This document shows, piece by piece, positions 39,686 through 48,355 of a DNA stretch of 64,000 bases. The notes below the pieces were generated by a model that was not told where the DNA came from, searched no databases, and worked only from the letters and a program-made list of their open reading frames with translations. Origin of the DNA: an uncultured Acidimicrobiales bacterium (GTDB taxonomy: Bacteria > Actinomycetota > Acidimicrobiia > Acidimicrobiales > CADCTF01); NCBI GenBank assembly GCA_902805655.1, contig CADCTF010000013.1, positions 19,781 to 83,780 on the forward strand, written 5' to 3'. Within the stretch, counting starts at the first letter, position 1. Every line of letters starts with the position of its first letter. Made by a program: the position numbers and the translations under genes.

Positions 39686-40366
39686 TCAGGTAGCACCCAG
39701 GAACTGGAGTGCGGCGTCGAGGAACTTGAAGTCCTTCGGGGTGGCGAAGTGGTCCGTGCCCTTGAGCACGACCAGCTTGGCGTTGGGGAACGCCTCGACG
39801 AGGGGCTCCACCGGCAGGGCGAAGTCCTGGTCCCCGATGACCACGAGGACGGGGCACGTGATGCGGCCCAGCTGCTCGGGCGTGAGCGGAGCCGTCTTGC
39901 GACGCAGGAAGGCGGCCAGCGCCTGGCGGTCGTTGCCCGAGCCGGCCGCGAACTGCGAGAACAGGCGGCCGATGTGCGACGTCTCGTCGTTGCTGCCGTG
40001 CTCGATGGTGTCGGCCAGGTCGCTCGACCCACCGGTGGCGAAGACGCCGGCACCGATGCCAGAGACGATCAGGCTGCGGAAGCGATGCGGCTCGGCCGCC
40101 GCCACGCCCAGGAGGATGCGGGCGCCCATCGAGAAGGCGACGGCGTCGACCTGGCCCTCTTCGGGCAGTGCGGCGCGGATGTCGTCTTCGACGTGGTCGT
40201 AGGCACTCGGGTCGTGGGGCTTGTCCGCCGACCCATGGCCGAGGAGATCCACGCCGATCACTTCACGACCGGCATCCGACAGGAGGTCGACCCAGCCTGT
40301 CTCGCGCCAGTTCAGCTCGAACGACGAAGCGAAGCCATGGACCATCAGGACGGGTTCTACGGGCAC
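39686..40366 (-). CDS. alpha/beta-fold hydrolase
   Basis: The 226-residue protein has the oxyanion-hole HGFASS at residues 10-15, the nucleophile elbow FSMGA with Ser79, an acid in GDQD and a His in GTDHFA near the C-terminus, which completes a Ser-Asp-His triad. It is shorter than most esterases of this fold, because the lid domain is reduced. The start is GTG 40366; an ATG is not available nearby and the ribosome site is weak. The substrate is unknown. Confidence 0.85.
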   Translation of the reverse strand: MPVEPVLMVHGFASSFELNWRETGWVDLLSDAGREVIGVDLLGHGSADKPHDPSAYDHVEDDIRAALPEEGQVDAVAFSMGARILLGVAAAEPHRFRSLIVSGIGAGVFATGGSSDLADTIEHGSNDETSHIGRLFSQFAAGSGNDRQALAAFLRRKTAPLTPEQLGRITCPVLVVIGDQDFALPVEPLVEAFPNAKLVVLKGTDHFATPKDFKFLDAALQFLGAT

Positions 40367-40450
40367 GTGGCGGACGCTAATGGGAGTCGAGCACCCCGCT
40401 CCATTGCCGACCGCCGGTGGCGCCGGCGCCCGGCTCCCGGACTCGAGGAG

Positions 40451-41062
40451 CTAGGCGGTCGGGTCGACGCGAGCTCGCAGCCCGCCGATGAGGGTGTCGA
40501 GCACCGCGTCGACCTCGCGTCGGGCGGCCTTCGGCTTGGGTGAGCGTGCAATGAAGAGCGCAGCCCCGTAGAGCCCGCCGAGGGCCACGTGCACCAAGGG
40601 TTCGACCCGGACACCGGGGAGGACGTTGCTGGCCACGAGGGGCGTCAGGACAGTGCGCAGCATGGGCAGCTCGTTCTGCTCGATGCCCCCGTCCCAGACC
40701 TCGTGCTGGAGCACCGACACGCTGTCGAGCACCACGATCCGCCGGAACGTGGGCTCGAGGCAGGCATCGAGGAAGGCCGACAGGCCGGCCCGCACGGCAC
40801 CCCAGGGCTCCGGCACGGCGAGCGCCGCAGCCATGACCTTCGCGACCGCGTCCGCCACCACGGCGTCGTAGACGGCCCGAAAGAGCACGTCCTTGCCGCT
40901 GAAGTGGTGGTACAGGGCGCCCCTTGCGACCCCGGCGCGCCGGATGACGTCCTCGATCGAGGTCGCCGCGTAGCCGCGCTCGGTGAACAGGTCGCGCGCC
41001 ACCGAGATCAGGAGCTGACGGGTCTCCTCGGCCTGGCGAGCCCGCAGTCCCTTGACAGTCAC
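40451..41062 (-). CDS. TetR-family transcriptional repressor
   Basis: The 203-residue protein has an N-terminal HTH (DLFTERGYAATSIEDVIRRA then GALYHHFSGKDVLF) typical of TetR regulators and a variable C-terminal ligand-binding domain. The start is GTG 41062. It is divergent from the molybdopterin-enzyme gene, and the 65 bases between them hold a consensus promoter and an extended palindrome, so it most likely represses that gene and perhaps itself. Confidence 0.92.
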   Translation of the reverse strand: MTVKGLRARQAEETRQLLISVARDLFTERGYAATSIEDVIRRAGVARGALYHHFSGKDVLFRAVYDAVVADAVAKVMAAALAVPEPWGAVRAGLSAFLDACLEPTFRRIVVLDSVSVLQHEVWDGGIEQNELPMLRTVLTPLVASNVLPGVRVEPLVHVALGGLYGAALFIARSPKPKAARREVDAVLDTLIGGLRARVDPTA

Positions 41063-41080
41063 GCTCCAACTCTAAATACT
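41052..41080 (+). promoter_or_regulatory. candidate sigma-70 promoter for the molybdopterin-enzyme gene
   Basis: A perfect -35 hexamer TTGACA (41052-41057) is followed after 17 bases by AATACT (41075-41080), four of six matches to TATAAT. The -35 box overlaps the start of the divergent tetR gene. Transcription would begin close to base 41087, just before the palindromic operator. Confidence 0.55.
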
Positions 41081-41087
41081 GACTCTT

Positions 41088-41111
41088 GGTCGGTGACCGA
41101 CCATCGGTCGG
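41088..41111. promoter_or_regulatory. TetR operator candidate (overlapping palindromes)
   Basis: GGTCGGTGACCGACC (41088-41102) is a perfect 7-1-7 palindrome. It overlaps a second one, CCGACC-ATC-GGTCGG (41097-41111), so the CCGACC/GGTCGG half-site occurs three times. Sited at the transcription start of the divergent genes, it is a natural binding site for two TetR dimers. Confidence 0.7.
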
Positions 41112-41127
41112 CGAATAGGGAGAACAC

Positions 41128-41817
41128 ATGATCGAGACCCAGAAGCCACTCCCCCCGGGCCAGCGCAGGATCGGGACGTTCCCTCGCTTCGGCACCCACA
41201 TGAGCCGGCCGGCGCCGGCCGTGCCGCCGGACCCGACCATCGAGGTCTGCGGTGCGGTGGGGGAGCGCTTCCACGTGCCCGTCGTCGCTCTCGCCACGCT
41301 GCCCAGGCGGGAGGTGCGGGCCGACTTCCACTGCGTTGCCGGCTGGTCGGCCACCGACCTGCTGTGGGAGGGCGTCCCGTTCGAGAGCTTCTTCCGCCAG
41401 CTCATCGCGCCGGCGGTGCGGGACGACGCCGTCGTCACGCACCTCGTGTTCCGAGGGATCGACGGCTACCAGTCGACCGTCATGCTCGAGGACGCGTTGG
41501 CCGAGGACGTGCTGATCGCCGATCGTCTCAGTGGCCGTCCGCTGGGCGGCGACCATGGAGCACCGGCCCGGTTGCTCAGCCCGGCCCAGTACGGCTACAT
41601 CAGCACCAAGCACCTCTGCCGGATCGAGGTCCACACCTCCGAGCCGGAGGACCCCGACTCGGCGAGCATCACCGCTCGTCTCCTGAAGTCCCATCCCCGG
41701 GCCCGGGTCTGGGAAGAGGAGCGTCACGGCTCCCTGCCGGGCCGGCTGGTGCGTCCCTTCTACCGCGTCCTGAAGGTCCCCCTCCTGCACCTGTCCGCTC
41801 GCGGACCGCGGCGCTAG
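41128..41817 (+). CDS. molybdopterin-dependent oxidoreductase (sulfite oxidase/MsrP-like fold)
   Basis: The 229-residue protein is a compact member of the oxidoreductase molybdopterin-binding family. The Mo ligand is expected to be Cys69 in DFHCVAGWS. No twin-arginine signal and no heme or dimerisation domain is visible, so it is a small cytoplasmic variant. Its reaction is unknown. AGGGAGAACAC precedes ATG 41128. Control by the divergent TetR protein is likely from the operator in front of it. Confidence 0.85.
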   Translation: MIETQKPLPPGQRRIGTFPRFGTHMSRPAPAVPPDPTIEVCGAVGERFHVPVVALATLPRREVRADFHCVAGWSATDLLWEGVPFESFFRQLIAPAVRDDAVVTHLVFRGIDGYQSTVMLEDALAEDVLIADRLSGRPLGGDHGAPARLLSPAQYGYISTKHLCRIEVHTSEPEDPDSASITARLLKSHPRARVWEEERHGSLPGRLVRPFYRVLKVPLLHLSARGPRR

Positions 41818-41833
41818 GAGGGTTGGTGGCCGG

Positions 41834-43117
41834 CTAGCGCCGGCCCCGGCCGCGGCGGGCGCCACCGAGAGACGCACCGGCACGGGTCGGGCGCTTGGCC
41901 GGGGCTCCGCCGGCCTCGTTGGCGGCGGCCAGCGCCTTGGTCGTCGGCTGTCCCAGCTGCTCCGACTCGGCCGGCGCGAGCGATGCGAGATCCCGCAGCC
42001 GGACGTCGTTGGAGAAGACCTCGATGAGGTGGGGCACCAGGCCGAGCCGCTTCTGCAGCTTCTCGGCGTCGTGCTCCTGGTCCCACAGCACGAGGCTCGC
42101 GGCCACGCCCTTGGCACCGGCGCGCGCCGTGCGCCCTGACCGGTGCAGGTAGGCCTTCTCGTCCTCCGGCGGATCGAAGTGCACCACCACGTCCACGGCA
42201 TCGATGTGCAGCCCCCGCGCCGCCACGTCCGTGGCCACGAGGAGCGGCAGGTCGCCCTGCATGAACTGCTTGAGCGTGCGCTGCCGCACGCTCTGGGCCA
42301 GGTCGCCGTGCAGCGCACCCGCCTCGATGCCGTCCCGCTTGAGCTGCAGGGTGAGGCGATCCGCCCCCCGCTTGGTGCGGACGAACACCAAGGTGCGGTA
42401 GGCGCCGGCGGCGATGGTGGCCACCACCTTCACCTTGTCCATCTCGTGCACCTTCAGGAAGAGGTGTGACATGGCGTCGACGGTCGTCGACTCGGACACG
42501 ACCTCATGGCGCACCGGGTCGGTGAGGTGGTTCTTGACGAGGTAGTCGATGTCACCGTCGAGCGTGGCCGAGAAGAGCATCGTCTGGTGCTCGTGCTTGA
42601 GCCGCCGGAGCACCCACTCGACCTGGGGCATGAAGCCCATGTCGGCCATGCGGTCGGCCTCGTCGAGCACCAGGCACCGGACGTCGGCCACGGTGACATC
42701 GCCGCGGTCCCCGAGGTCGATGAGCCGCCCCGGCGTGGCGATGAGCACGTCGATGCCCCGCTGGAGCGCCCGGATCTGCTTGTCGATGGGGGCCCCGCCG
42801 AAGACGGCCAACGTGCGCAGGCCGAGGGCCTCGCCGAGCGGGGCGATGACCTCCTTCACCTGCAGGGCGAGCTCGCGGGTGGGCACCAGCACGAGTGCCT
42901 GTGGCCGGCGGGGCTCCGACTTCCCCGCCCTCATGAGCAGAGGGATGCCGAAGCCGAGCGTCTTGCCCGACCCCGTCTTGGCCTTGCCGCACACGTCTCG
43001 TCCAGCGAGCGCATCGGCGATGGTCATGGCTTGGATCGGGAAGGGCTCGGTGATGCCTTGCCCGTCCAGGACCTCGACCAGCTCAGGGGCTACCCCAAGG
43101 GAGGCGAAGGTGGTCAC
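41834..43117 (-). CDS. DEAD-box ATP-dependent RNA helicase
   Basis: The 427-residue helicase has the Q-motif PFPIQAMTI, Walker A AKTGSGKT at residues 46-53, PTREL, DEAD at 152-155, SAT at 183-185, and HRSGRTAR in the second RecA domain. The C-terminal tail is basic with Arg/Gly repeats (GARRGRGRR) that can bind RNA. GTG 43117 is chosen because AGGAG lies five bases upstream and the length is then normal. It likely unwinds structured RNA or aids ribosome assembly. A 195-base divergent region separates it from the glutathione peroxidase gene; I see no clear RNA element there. Confidence 0.93.
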   Translation of the reverse strand: MTTFASLGVAPELVEVLDGQGITEPFPIQAMTIADALAGRDVCGKAKTGSGKTLGFGIPLLMRAGKSEPRRPQALVLVPTRELALQVKEVIAPLGEALGLRTLAVFGGAPIDKQIRALQRGIDVLIATPGRLIDLGDRGDVTVADVRCLVLDEADRMADMGFMPQVEWVLRRLKHEHQTMLFSATLDGDIDYLVKNHLTDPVRHEVVSESTTVDAMSHLFLKVHEMDKVKVVATIAAGAYRTLVFVRTKRGADRLTLQLKRDGIEAGALHGDLAQSVRQRTLKQFMQGDLPLLVATDVAARGLHIDAVDVVVHFDPPEDEKAYLHRSGRTARAGAKGVAASLVLWDQEHDAEKLQKRLGLVPHLIEVFSNDVRLRDLASLAPAESEQLGQPTTKALAAANEAGGAPAKRPTRAGASLGGARRGRGRR

Positions 43118-43312
43118 GTGGACTCCTGTGTTCGTTCTGTGGTGACGGAGGTGGCCGGCCTCGGGGCGGCTTCGGCACGTTGACTCGTACACAGACGACG
43201 CAGTGAGGTGACCTGCGAGCGGCCCGGCGGGCTGCGCTCGACCTGCCCATGATAGCCGACCTGGCCTTTCGCGCAGGTGCACAGGGGCGGCCGAGCGCGT
43301 AGACAGGAGGGC

Positions 43313-43801
43313 ATGTCCATCTACGACGTCCCGGTCAAGACCCTGCAGGGCGAGGAGACCTCGCTCTCCGCGCACCAGGGCAAGGCCCTTCTCATCGTCA
43401 ACGTGGCCTCCAAGTGCGGGCTCACACCCCAGTACGAAGCGCTCGAGAAGCTGCACGAGCAGTACGGCCCACGCGGGTTCTCCGTGGTCGGTGTGCCCTC
43501 CAACCAGTTCCGTGGGCAGGAGCCGGGGAGCGCGGAGGAGATCCAGGAGTTCTGCAGCACCACCTACGGCGTCACGTTCCCGCTCCTCGAGAAGACAGAG
43601 GTCAACGGGGAGAACCGTCACCCGCTCTACGAGCAGCTGACCCAGGCGCCGGACGAGGCCGGTCAGGCCGGTGACATCCAGTGGAACTTCGAGAAGTTCC
43701 TGGTGTCCCCGCAGGGCGAGGTGGTCGGTCGGTTCCGGCCGAAGACCACGCCTGACGACCCCACGGTGATTGCCGCGATCGAGGCCAACCTGCCCGCCTG
43801 A
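43313..43801 (+). CDS. glutathione peroxidase-family (thioredoxin-type) peroxidase
   Basis: The 162-residue peroxidase has peroxidatic Cys35 in NVASKCGLT, the LYGFPSNQF-like segment GVPSNQFRGQEPG, a Cys in EFCSTTYG that can act as resolving residue, and WNFEKFLV with the Trp/Asn of the catalytic tetrad. Cys-type enzymes like this normally use thioredoxin rather than glutathione, which suits a mycothiol organism. AGGAGGGC precedes ATG 43313. Confidence 0.94.
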   Translation: MSIYDVPVKTLQGEETSLSAHQGKALLIVNVASKCGLTPQYEALEKLHEQYGPRGFSVVGVPSNQFRGQEPGSAEEIQEFCSTTYGVTFPLLEKTEVNGENRHPLYEQLTQAPDEAGQAGDIQWNFEKFLVSPQGEVVGRFRPKTTPDDPTVIAAIEANLPA

Positions 43802-43833
43802 GAGTTGCCGCGCCCATCCGGGCGTACTAGAAA

Positions 43834-43853
43834 ACTTGACTGGTGAGTCAAGT
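43834..43853. promoter_or_regulatory. palindromic operator candidate in front of the catabolic operon
   Basis: ACTTGACT-GGTG-AGTCAAGT is a perfect inverted repeat with 8-bp arms and a 4-base spacer, 26 bases before the first gene. It contains a TTGACT element that could double as a -35 box. Its size fits a TetR/FadR-type dimer. No regulator gene is adjacent, so the repressor is elsewhere. Confidence 0.6.
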
Positions 43854-43879
43854 CGAGGGACGACTCGCTTCAAGGGGGA

Positions 43880-45052
43880 ATGCAGGTGAGCGGACTTCGA
43901 GGCAAAGCCGCGATCGTGGGCGTCGTAGACGCCGCGTCGCCGACCGGTGAGCTCGAGCTGACGGGACGCGCGCTGGAGGTCGACATGATCTCCAAGGCGC
44001 TCGACGATGCCGGCCTCACCATCGCCGACGTCGACGGCGTCACCCACACGTCGTCGTCGATGCAGCTCGCAGAGCACCTCGGCATCCACCCCACCTTCAC
44101 CGACTCCACCAGCACAGGCGGCTCGAGCTTCGAGGTCCACGTCGAGCACGCCGCGGCGGCGATCGCGGCCGGCCTGTGCGAAGTCGTCATCGGCGTGTAC
44201 GCCTCCACCCCGCGCAGCGACCGCAAGCGCCCGCGGGGCGGGGCCGGCCGGGGGATGCCGCCCGGCGGAATGGGCCCGATGGCCGAGTGGGAGATGCCCT
44301 ACGGGCTGCAGGCACCGAAGGGCGCCTACGCCCTGTCGGCGAGCCGCCACATGGCCCAGTACGGCACCACCTCGGAGCAGCTGGCCCAGATCGCCGTCAG
44401 CACGCGGGAGTGGGCCTCGATGAACCCGGAGGCGCGGTTCCAGGACCCCATCACCATCCAGGACGTCCTCGACTCGCCGATGCAGGCCTCACCGCTCCAC
44501 CTGCTGGACTGCTGCCTCGTCACCGATGGCGCCGGAGCGTTCGTGATGACGTCGGCCGAGCGTGCGAAGGATCTGAAGAAGCCGCCGGTCTACGTCCTCG
44601 GCGCCGGCACCTGCCACGACCACATGATGATCAGCCAGATGCCGGACTTCGGCACCACGCCGGGCGTCCAGTCCGGGAAGAAGGCGTTCGGCCTGGCCGG
44701 CGTCAAGCCGGGCGACGTCGACCTGCTGATGGGCTACGACAGCTTCACCATCACCGCCCTGCTGCACCTCGAGGACCTCGGGTTCTGCGAGAAGGGCGAG
44801 GGCGGACCCTTCGTCGAGGACGGCAAGACCGGGCCCGGCGGCTCCCTGCCCATGAACACCAACGGCGGCGGGCTGTCCTACACCCACCCCGGCATGTACG
44901 GCATGTTCCTCATCACCGAGGCCACCAAGCAGCTGCGCGGTGAGTGCGGCCCTCGGCAGGTCGAAGGGGCCGAGATCGCCGTGGCCCACGGCTCCGGCAT
45001 GGTGCTGTCCTGCATGTCCACCATCGTCCTCGGCACGGAGGCCTCCCTGTGA
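43880..45052 (+). CDS. thiolase-like protein lacking the catalytic Cys (Ltp2-type aldolase candidate)
   Basis: The 390-residue protein has the thiolase fold, but the usual CASG nucleophile loop reads STSTGGSS at residues 76-83, with no Cys. The second motif reads LSYTHPGMYG, keeping the His, and the final CxG loop is SGMVLSCMST. It thus cannot be a normal beta-ketothiolase. Cys-less thiolases paired with DUF35 proteins (Ltp2-ChsH2 type) are retro-aldolases that cut a tertiary hydroxyacyl-CoA chain in steroid side-chain breakdown; that is the best inference here. The start may be ATG 43880 or GTG 43886; the latter has GGGGG at better spacing. Its stop overlaps the DUF35 gene. Confidence 0.86.
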   Translation: MQVSGLRGKAAIVGVVDAASPTGELELTGRALEVDMISKALDDAGLTIADVDGVTHTSSSMQLAEHLGIHPTFTDSTSTGGSSFEVHVEHAAAAIAAGLCEVVIGVYASTPRSDRKRPRGGAGRGMPPGGMGPMAEWEMPYGLQAPKGAYALSASRHMAQYGTTSEQLAQIAVSTREWASMNPEARFQDPITIQDVLDSPMQASPLHLLDCCLVTDGAGAFVMTSAERAKDLKKPPVYVLGAGTCHDHMMISQMPDFGTTPGVQSGKKAFGLAGVKPGDVDLLMGYDSFTITALLHLEDLGFCEKGEGGPFVEDGKTGPGGSLPMNTNGGGLSYTHPGMYGMFLITEATKQLRGECGPRQVEGAEIAVAHGSGMVLSCMSTIVLGTEASL

Positions 45053-45492
45053 GCGATTCGACAGACACCGCATCCGCCGCCAAGCCGACCCGCTTCGAGC
45101 CCCCGGTGAGCGACGCGAGCCAGCCGTTCTGGGACGCCACCCGCGAGCAGCGCTTCCTCATCCAGTGGTGCACCGCGTGCGATCAAGCCGTGTTCTATCC
45201 CCGTGAGAACTGCCCGGCCTGCCTCGGCACCTCGTTCGAGTGGAAGCAGGCGAGCGGCAAGGGCACCGTCTACGCGTCGAGCGTCCAGCACCGCGCCGCC
45301 AACCCGATGATGGCCAATCGCGTGCCCTACGTGGTGGCCATGGTCGAGCTGGAAGAGGGCATCCGCATCATGTCCAACGTCATCGATTGTCCCCCCGACG
45401 ACGTCGTCGTCGGCCAGCCCGTGCAGCTCACCTGGGAGCCGCTGTCCGACGGCCGCAACCTCCCCCAGTTCTCACCCCTACAGGAGGGTTGA
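45049..45492 (+). CDS. DUF35 OB-fold/Zn-ribbon partner of the thiolase-like protein
   Basis: The 147-residue protein has a rubredoxin-like zinc ribbon (CTAC ... CPAC, about residues 40-60) followed by an OB-fold domain (GKGTVYASSVQHRA, VPYVVAMVELEEG). Such DUF35 proteins bind acyl-CoA and form complexes with thiolase-like enzymes, supplying CoA handling that the catalytic subunit lacks. GTG 45049 overlaps the thiolase stop by four bases (GTGA), which fits production of a fixed-ratio complex. Confidence 0.88.
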   Translation: MSDSTDTASAAKPTRFEPPVSDASQPFWDATREQRFLIQWCTACDQAVFYPRENCPACLGTSFEWKQASGKGTVYASSVQHRAANPMMANRVPYVVAMVELEEGIRIMSNVIDCPPDDVVVGQPVQLTWEPLSDGRNLPQFSPLQEG

Positions 45493-45494
45493 CC

Positions 45495-46739
45495 ATGTCT
45501 CTCGAAATCGATCTTGGCCCCGCAGCCCAGAAGTTCCGCGACGAGCTACGCGAGTGGCTCGAGGTGAACCGCCCCGAAGGTCTGCAGGAAGTCGACGGGG
45601 AGGGCGCCGGCGCAGGCGACCAACCCGGCATGGCCGAGTGGACCCAGAAGCTCTACGACGCCGGCTACATGTGCGTGTCGTGGCCCAAGGAGTTCGGCGG
45701 CCGCGGCCTCAGCGGCATCGAGGTCGCCGTGCTGAACGAGGAGTTCGCCAAGGCCGGCGTGCCGCGCGTCACGCGAGGGATGGGCGAGTGGCTGGTGGGT
45801 CCGTCCATCATCGTCTGGGGCACCGACGAGCAGAAGGCGCACTTCCTGCCGCGCATCATCGACGGCACCGACCGGTACTGCCAGGGCTTCTCCGAGCCCG
45901 ACGCCGGCTCCGACCTGGCCGGGCTGAAGACCAAGGGCGTCATCGACGGCGACGAGGTCATCATCACCGGCCAGAAGGTGTGGACCTCCGGCGCCCAGGC
46001 CGCCAACATGATGTTCTGCCTGGCTCGCACCGATCCCGATGCGCCGAAGCACAAGGGGATCTCGTACATCCTCACGCCGATGGAGCGTGAGAACGGCGAG
46101 TCCAACGGCTTCGAGCTCCGCCCGATCAAGCAGCCGACCGGTGGCTCGCACTTCACCGAGACCTTCATCACCGAGGCACGGGCCCCGTTGTTCAACGTGA
46201 TCGGCGGGCTCAACAACGGGTGGCGCGTCACCATGACGACGCTCGGCAACGAGCGCGGCGGCAACGCGACCACGCAGCACGTGCAGTACACCAAGCAGTT
46301 CTGGGACGCGGTGGAGCTGGCCAAGCAGTACGGCAAGTCGCACGATCCTGTGGTGCGCCAGCAGCTGGCCTGGGCCTTCAGCCACGTGGAGATCATGCGG
46401 TTCAACGGCTTGAAGACCCTGTCCGAGGTCGTGGCCAAGAAGGAGCCGGGGCCGGGTGCGTCGATCAACAAGATGTTCTGGTCGGAGTACGCCCAGCGCT
46501 TCGCCGAGATCATCATGAACATCCGCGGCGCCGACTCCATGGTGATGCCCGACGGTCCTGACGGCTCCTACGCCCCCGACAAGTGGCAGACGAACTTCCT
46601 CTCCACCCGCTCCGTCACCATCTGGGGCGGTACCGCCCAGGTGCAGCGCAACATCGTCGGCGAGCGGGTGCTCGGTCTGCCCAAGGAGCCCGACTCCGAG
46701 GCGGCCAAGAAGGCCAAGGCCGAAGAGGCGGTGCGGTGA
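45495..46739 (+). CDS. acyl-CoA dehydrogenase
   Basis: The 414-residue FAD enzyme has the N-terminal helical domain, FSEPDAGSDLAG, NGQKVWTS-like TGQKVWTSG and the C-terminal signature GGTAQVQRNIVGERVLGLPK. Trp replaces the catalytic Glu of medium-chain enzymes before GGT. Glu253 in LGNERGG is at the isovaleryl/long-chain base position and probably serves (inference). ATG 45495 lies two bases after the DUF35 stop, with AGGAGGG in front. It makes the 2-enoyl-CoA for the MaoC hydratase two genes on. Confidence 0.93.
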   Translation: MSLEIDLGPAAQKFRDELREWLEVNRPEGLQEVDGEGAGAGDQPGMAEWTQKLYDAGYMCVSWPKEFGGRGLSGIEVAVLNEEFAKAGVPRVTRGMGEWLVGPSIIVWGTDEQKAHFLPRIIDGTDRYCQGFSEPDAGSDLAGLKTKGVIDGDEVIITGQKVWTSGAQAANMMFCLARTDPDAPKHKGISYILTPMERENGESNGFELRPIKQPTGGSHFTETFITEARAPLFNVIGGLNNGWRVTMTTLGNERGGNATTQHVQYTKQFWDAVELAKQYGKSHDPVVRQQLAWAFSHVEIMRFNGLKTLSEVVAKKEPGPGASINKMFWSEYAQRFAEIIMNIRGADSMVMPDGPDGSYAPDKWQTNFLSTRSVTIWGGTAQVQRNIVGERVLGLPKEPDSEAAKKAKAEEAVR

Positions 46740-48355
46740 GCGAGTCGCCGTCGGCGGCGACTCTCGCGGCCGCGGCCGAGGCCATTGCGGCTCCGGCCCC
46801 CCCGGCCGACCCTCGCATGGCGGCCGCCATGACCGGCATGGGCGTCTCGTGGCGAGCACAGCAGATGCCCGAGCAGATGGCCATCATCTCGGCCAACGGC
46901 AACCGCACCTACGCCGCCCTGAACGCCCGCGCCAACCAGGTGGTGCGGGCGCTGCGGGCGCGGGGGATGGGTGTCGGCGACTCGCTGGCCCTCATCTGCA
47001 CCAACCGGCCCGAGTTCGTCGAGACCTGGGCTGCGTGCGCCCGGGCCGGCTTCCGCCTCACGCCGGTCAACTGGCACCTCACCGCCGAGGAGGCCGGCTA
47101 CATCGTCGACGACTGCGAAGCCAAGGCGGTCGTGGCCGATGCCCGACTGGGTGACCAGGCCCGCGGCGCGGCCGAGATGGCGCCTCGCGCCACCGTTCGC
47201 CTGGCCGCCGGCGGCGCGATCCCCGGCTTCGAGTCGTACGACGACGCCGTCGGCGTCGAGTCGGGCGAGGACATCGACGACCCGACGCTGGGCTCGTCGA
47301 TGCTCTACACGTCGGGCACCACCGGGCGGCCCAAGGGCGTCCACCGTCCTGCGGCCCAGACGGCAGCGACAGCCACCATCAACCTCTTCGGGTACGCCGA
47401 CGACGGCACCGACGTCGAGCTCTGCACCGGCCCGCTGTACCACGCCGCGCCGCTCAGCTTCTCGCTCGCCATCCCGCTCAACTTCGGCGCCACCGTCGTG
47501 CTGATGGACGGCTGGAGCGCGGAGGAGACCCTTCGGCTCGTCCAGGAGCACAAGGTCACCCACATGCACATGGTGCCGACCATGTTCCACCGCATGCTGG
47601 CGCTGCCGGACGACGTCCGTGCCAAGTACGACCTGTCCAGCCTGAAGCACATCCTGCACGGCGCGGCACCGTGTCCCGTGCCCGTCAAGCAGGCGCTCAT
47701 CGAGTGGCTGGGTCCGATCGTCGTCGAGTACTACGCAGCGACCGAAGGGGTCGGCAGCTTCGTCGACTCGGCCACGTGGCTGTCGAAGCCGGGCACCGTG
47801 GGCAAGCCGTTCGGCCCCGACCAGGTGCGGATCGGCGACGAGGACGGCAACCCGCTCCCCGCCAACGACATCGGCCTCGTCTACATCAAGGCACCCGAGG
47901 CGACACGCTTCGAGTACTTCAAGGACAAGGACAAGACGGCCAGCAGCTTCCGCGGCGAGTACTTCACCCTGGGCGACGTCGGGTACCTCGACGAAGACGG
48001 CTACCTGTTCCTCACCGACCGCACGGCCAACCTGATCATCTCGGGCGGCGTGAACATCTACCCGGCCGAGGTGGATGCGGTGCTCCTCACCCACCCCGCG
48101 GTGGGAGACGCCGCCACCATCGGCATCCCAAACCCCGAGTGGGGCGAGGAGGTCAAGGCCGTGGTCGAGGTCAAGGCCGGGCTCACCCCGAGCCCGGAGC
48201 TGGCCGCCGAGCTCATCGCGTTCTGCCGCGAGAGGCTGTCGAGCTACAAGTGTCCGAAGAGCGTCGACTTCATCGACGCCCTGCCCCGTCAGGACAACGG
48301 GAAGATCTACAAGCGTGTGCTGCGTGACCGCTACAGAGAGGAAGCTGCAAGATGA
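46736..48355 (+). CDS. acyl-CoA synthetase (AMP-forming)
   Basis: The 539-residue ligase has the P-loop TSGTTGRPKG at residues 192-201, the A5 motif YYAATEGVG, the hinge GDVGYLDEDGYLFLTDR and the C-terminal lysine in QDNGKIYKRVL. It would activate a carboxylic acid for the operon. GTG 46736 overlaps the dehydrogenase stop by four bases (GTGA); upstream in-frame codons belong to the dehydrogenase gene. The first 30 residues are Ala-rich and poorly conserved. Confidence 0.92.
   Translation: MSESPSAATLAAAAEAIAAPAPPADPRMAAAMTGMGVSWRAQQMPEQMAIISANGNRTYAALNARANQVVRALRARGMGVGDSLALICTNRPEFVETWAACARAGFRLTPVNWHLTAEEAGYIVDDCEAKAVVADARLGDQARGAAEMAPRATVRLAAGGAIPGFESYDDAVGVESGEDIDDPTLGSSMLYTSGTTGRPKGVHRPAAQTAATATINLFGYADDGTDVELCTGPLYHAAPLSFSLAIPLNFGATVVLMDGWSAEETLRLVQEHKVTHMHMVPTMFHRMLALPDDVRAKYDLSSLKHILHGAAPCPVPVKQALIEWLGPIVVEYYAATEGVGSFVDSATWLSKPGTVGKPFGPDQVRIGDEDGNPLPANDIGLVYIKAPEATRFEYFKDKDKTASSFRGEYFTLGDVGYLDEDGYLFLTDRTANLIISGGVNIYPAEVDAVLLTHPAVGDAATIGIPNPEWGEEVKAVVEVKAGLTPSPELAAELIAFCRERLSSYKCPKSVDFIDALPRQDNGKIYKRVLRDRYREEAAR

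Noticed and set aside
43118..43312. Structured leader or riboswitch in the 195-base gap between helicase and peroxidase
   Set aside because: No conserved riboswitch core or terminator hairpin is visible; it is treated as a plain divergent promoter region.
43120..44350. Upstream extension of the DEAD-box helicase frame
   Set aside because: It would run antisense through glutathione peroxidase and thiolase genes; GTG 43117 with AGGAG is sufficient.
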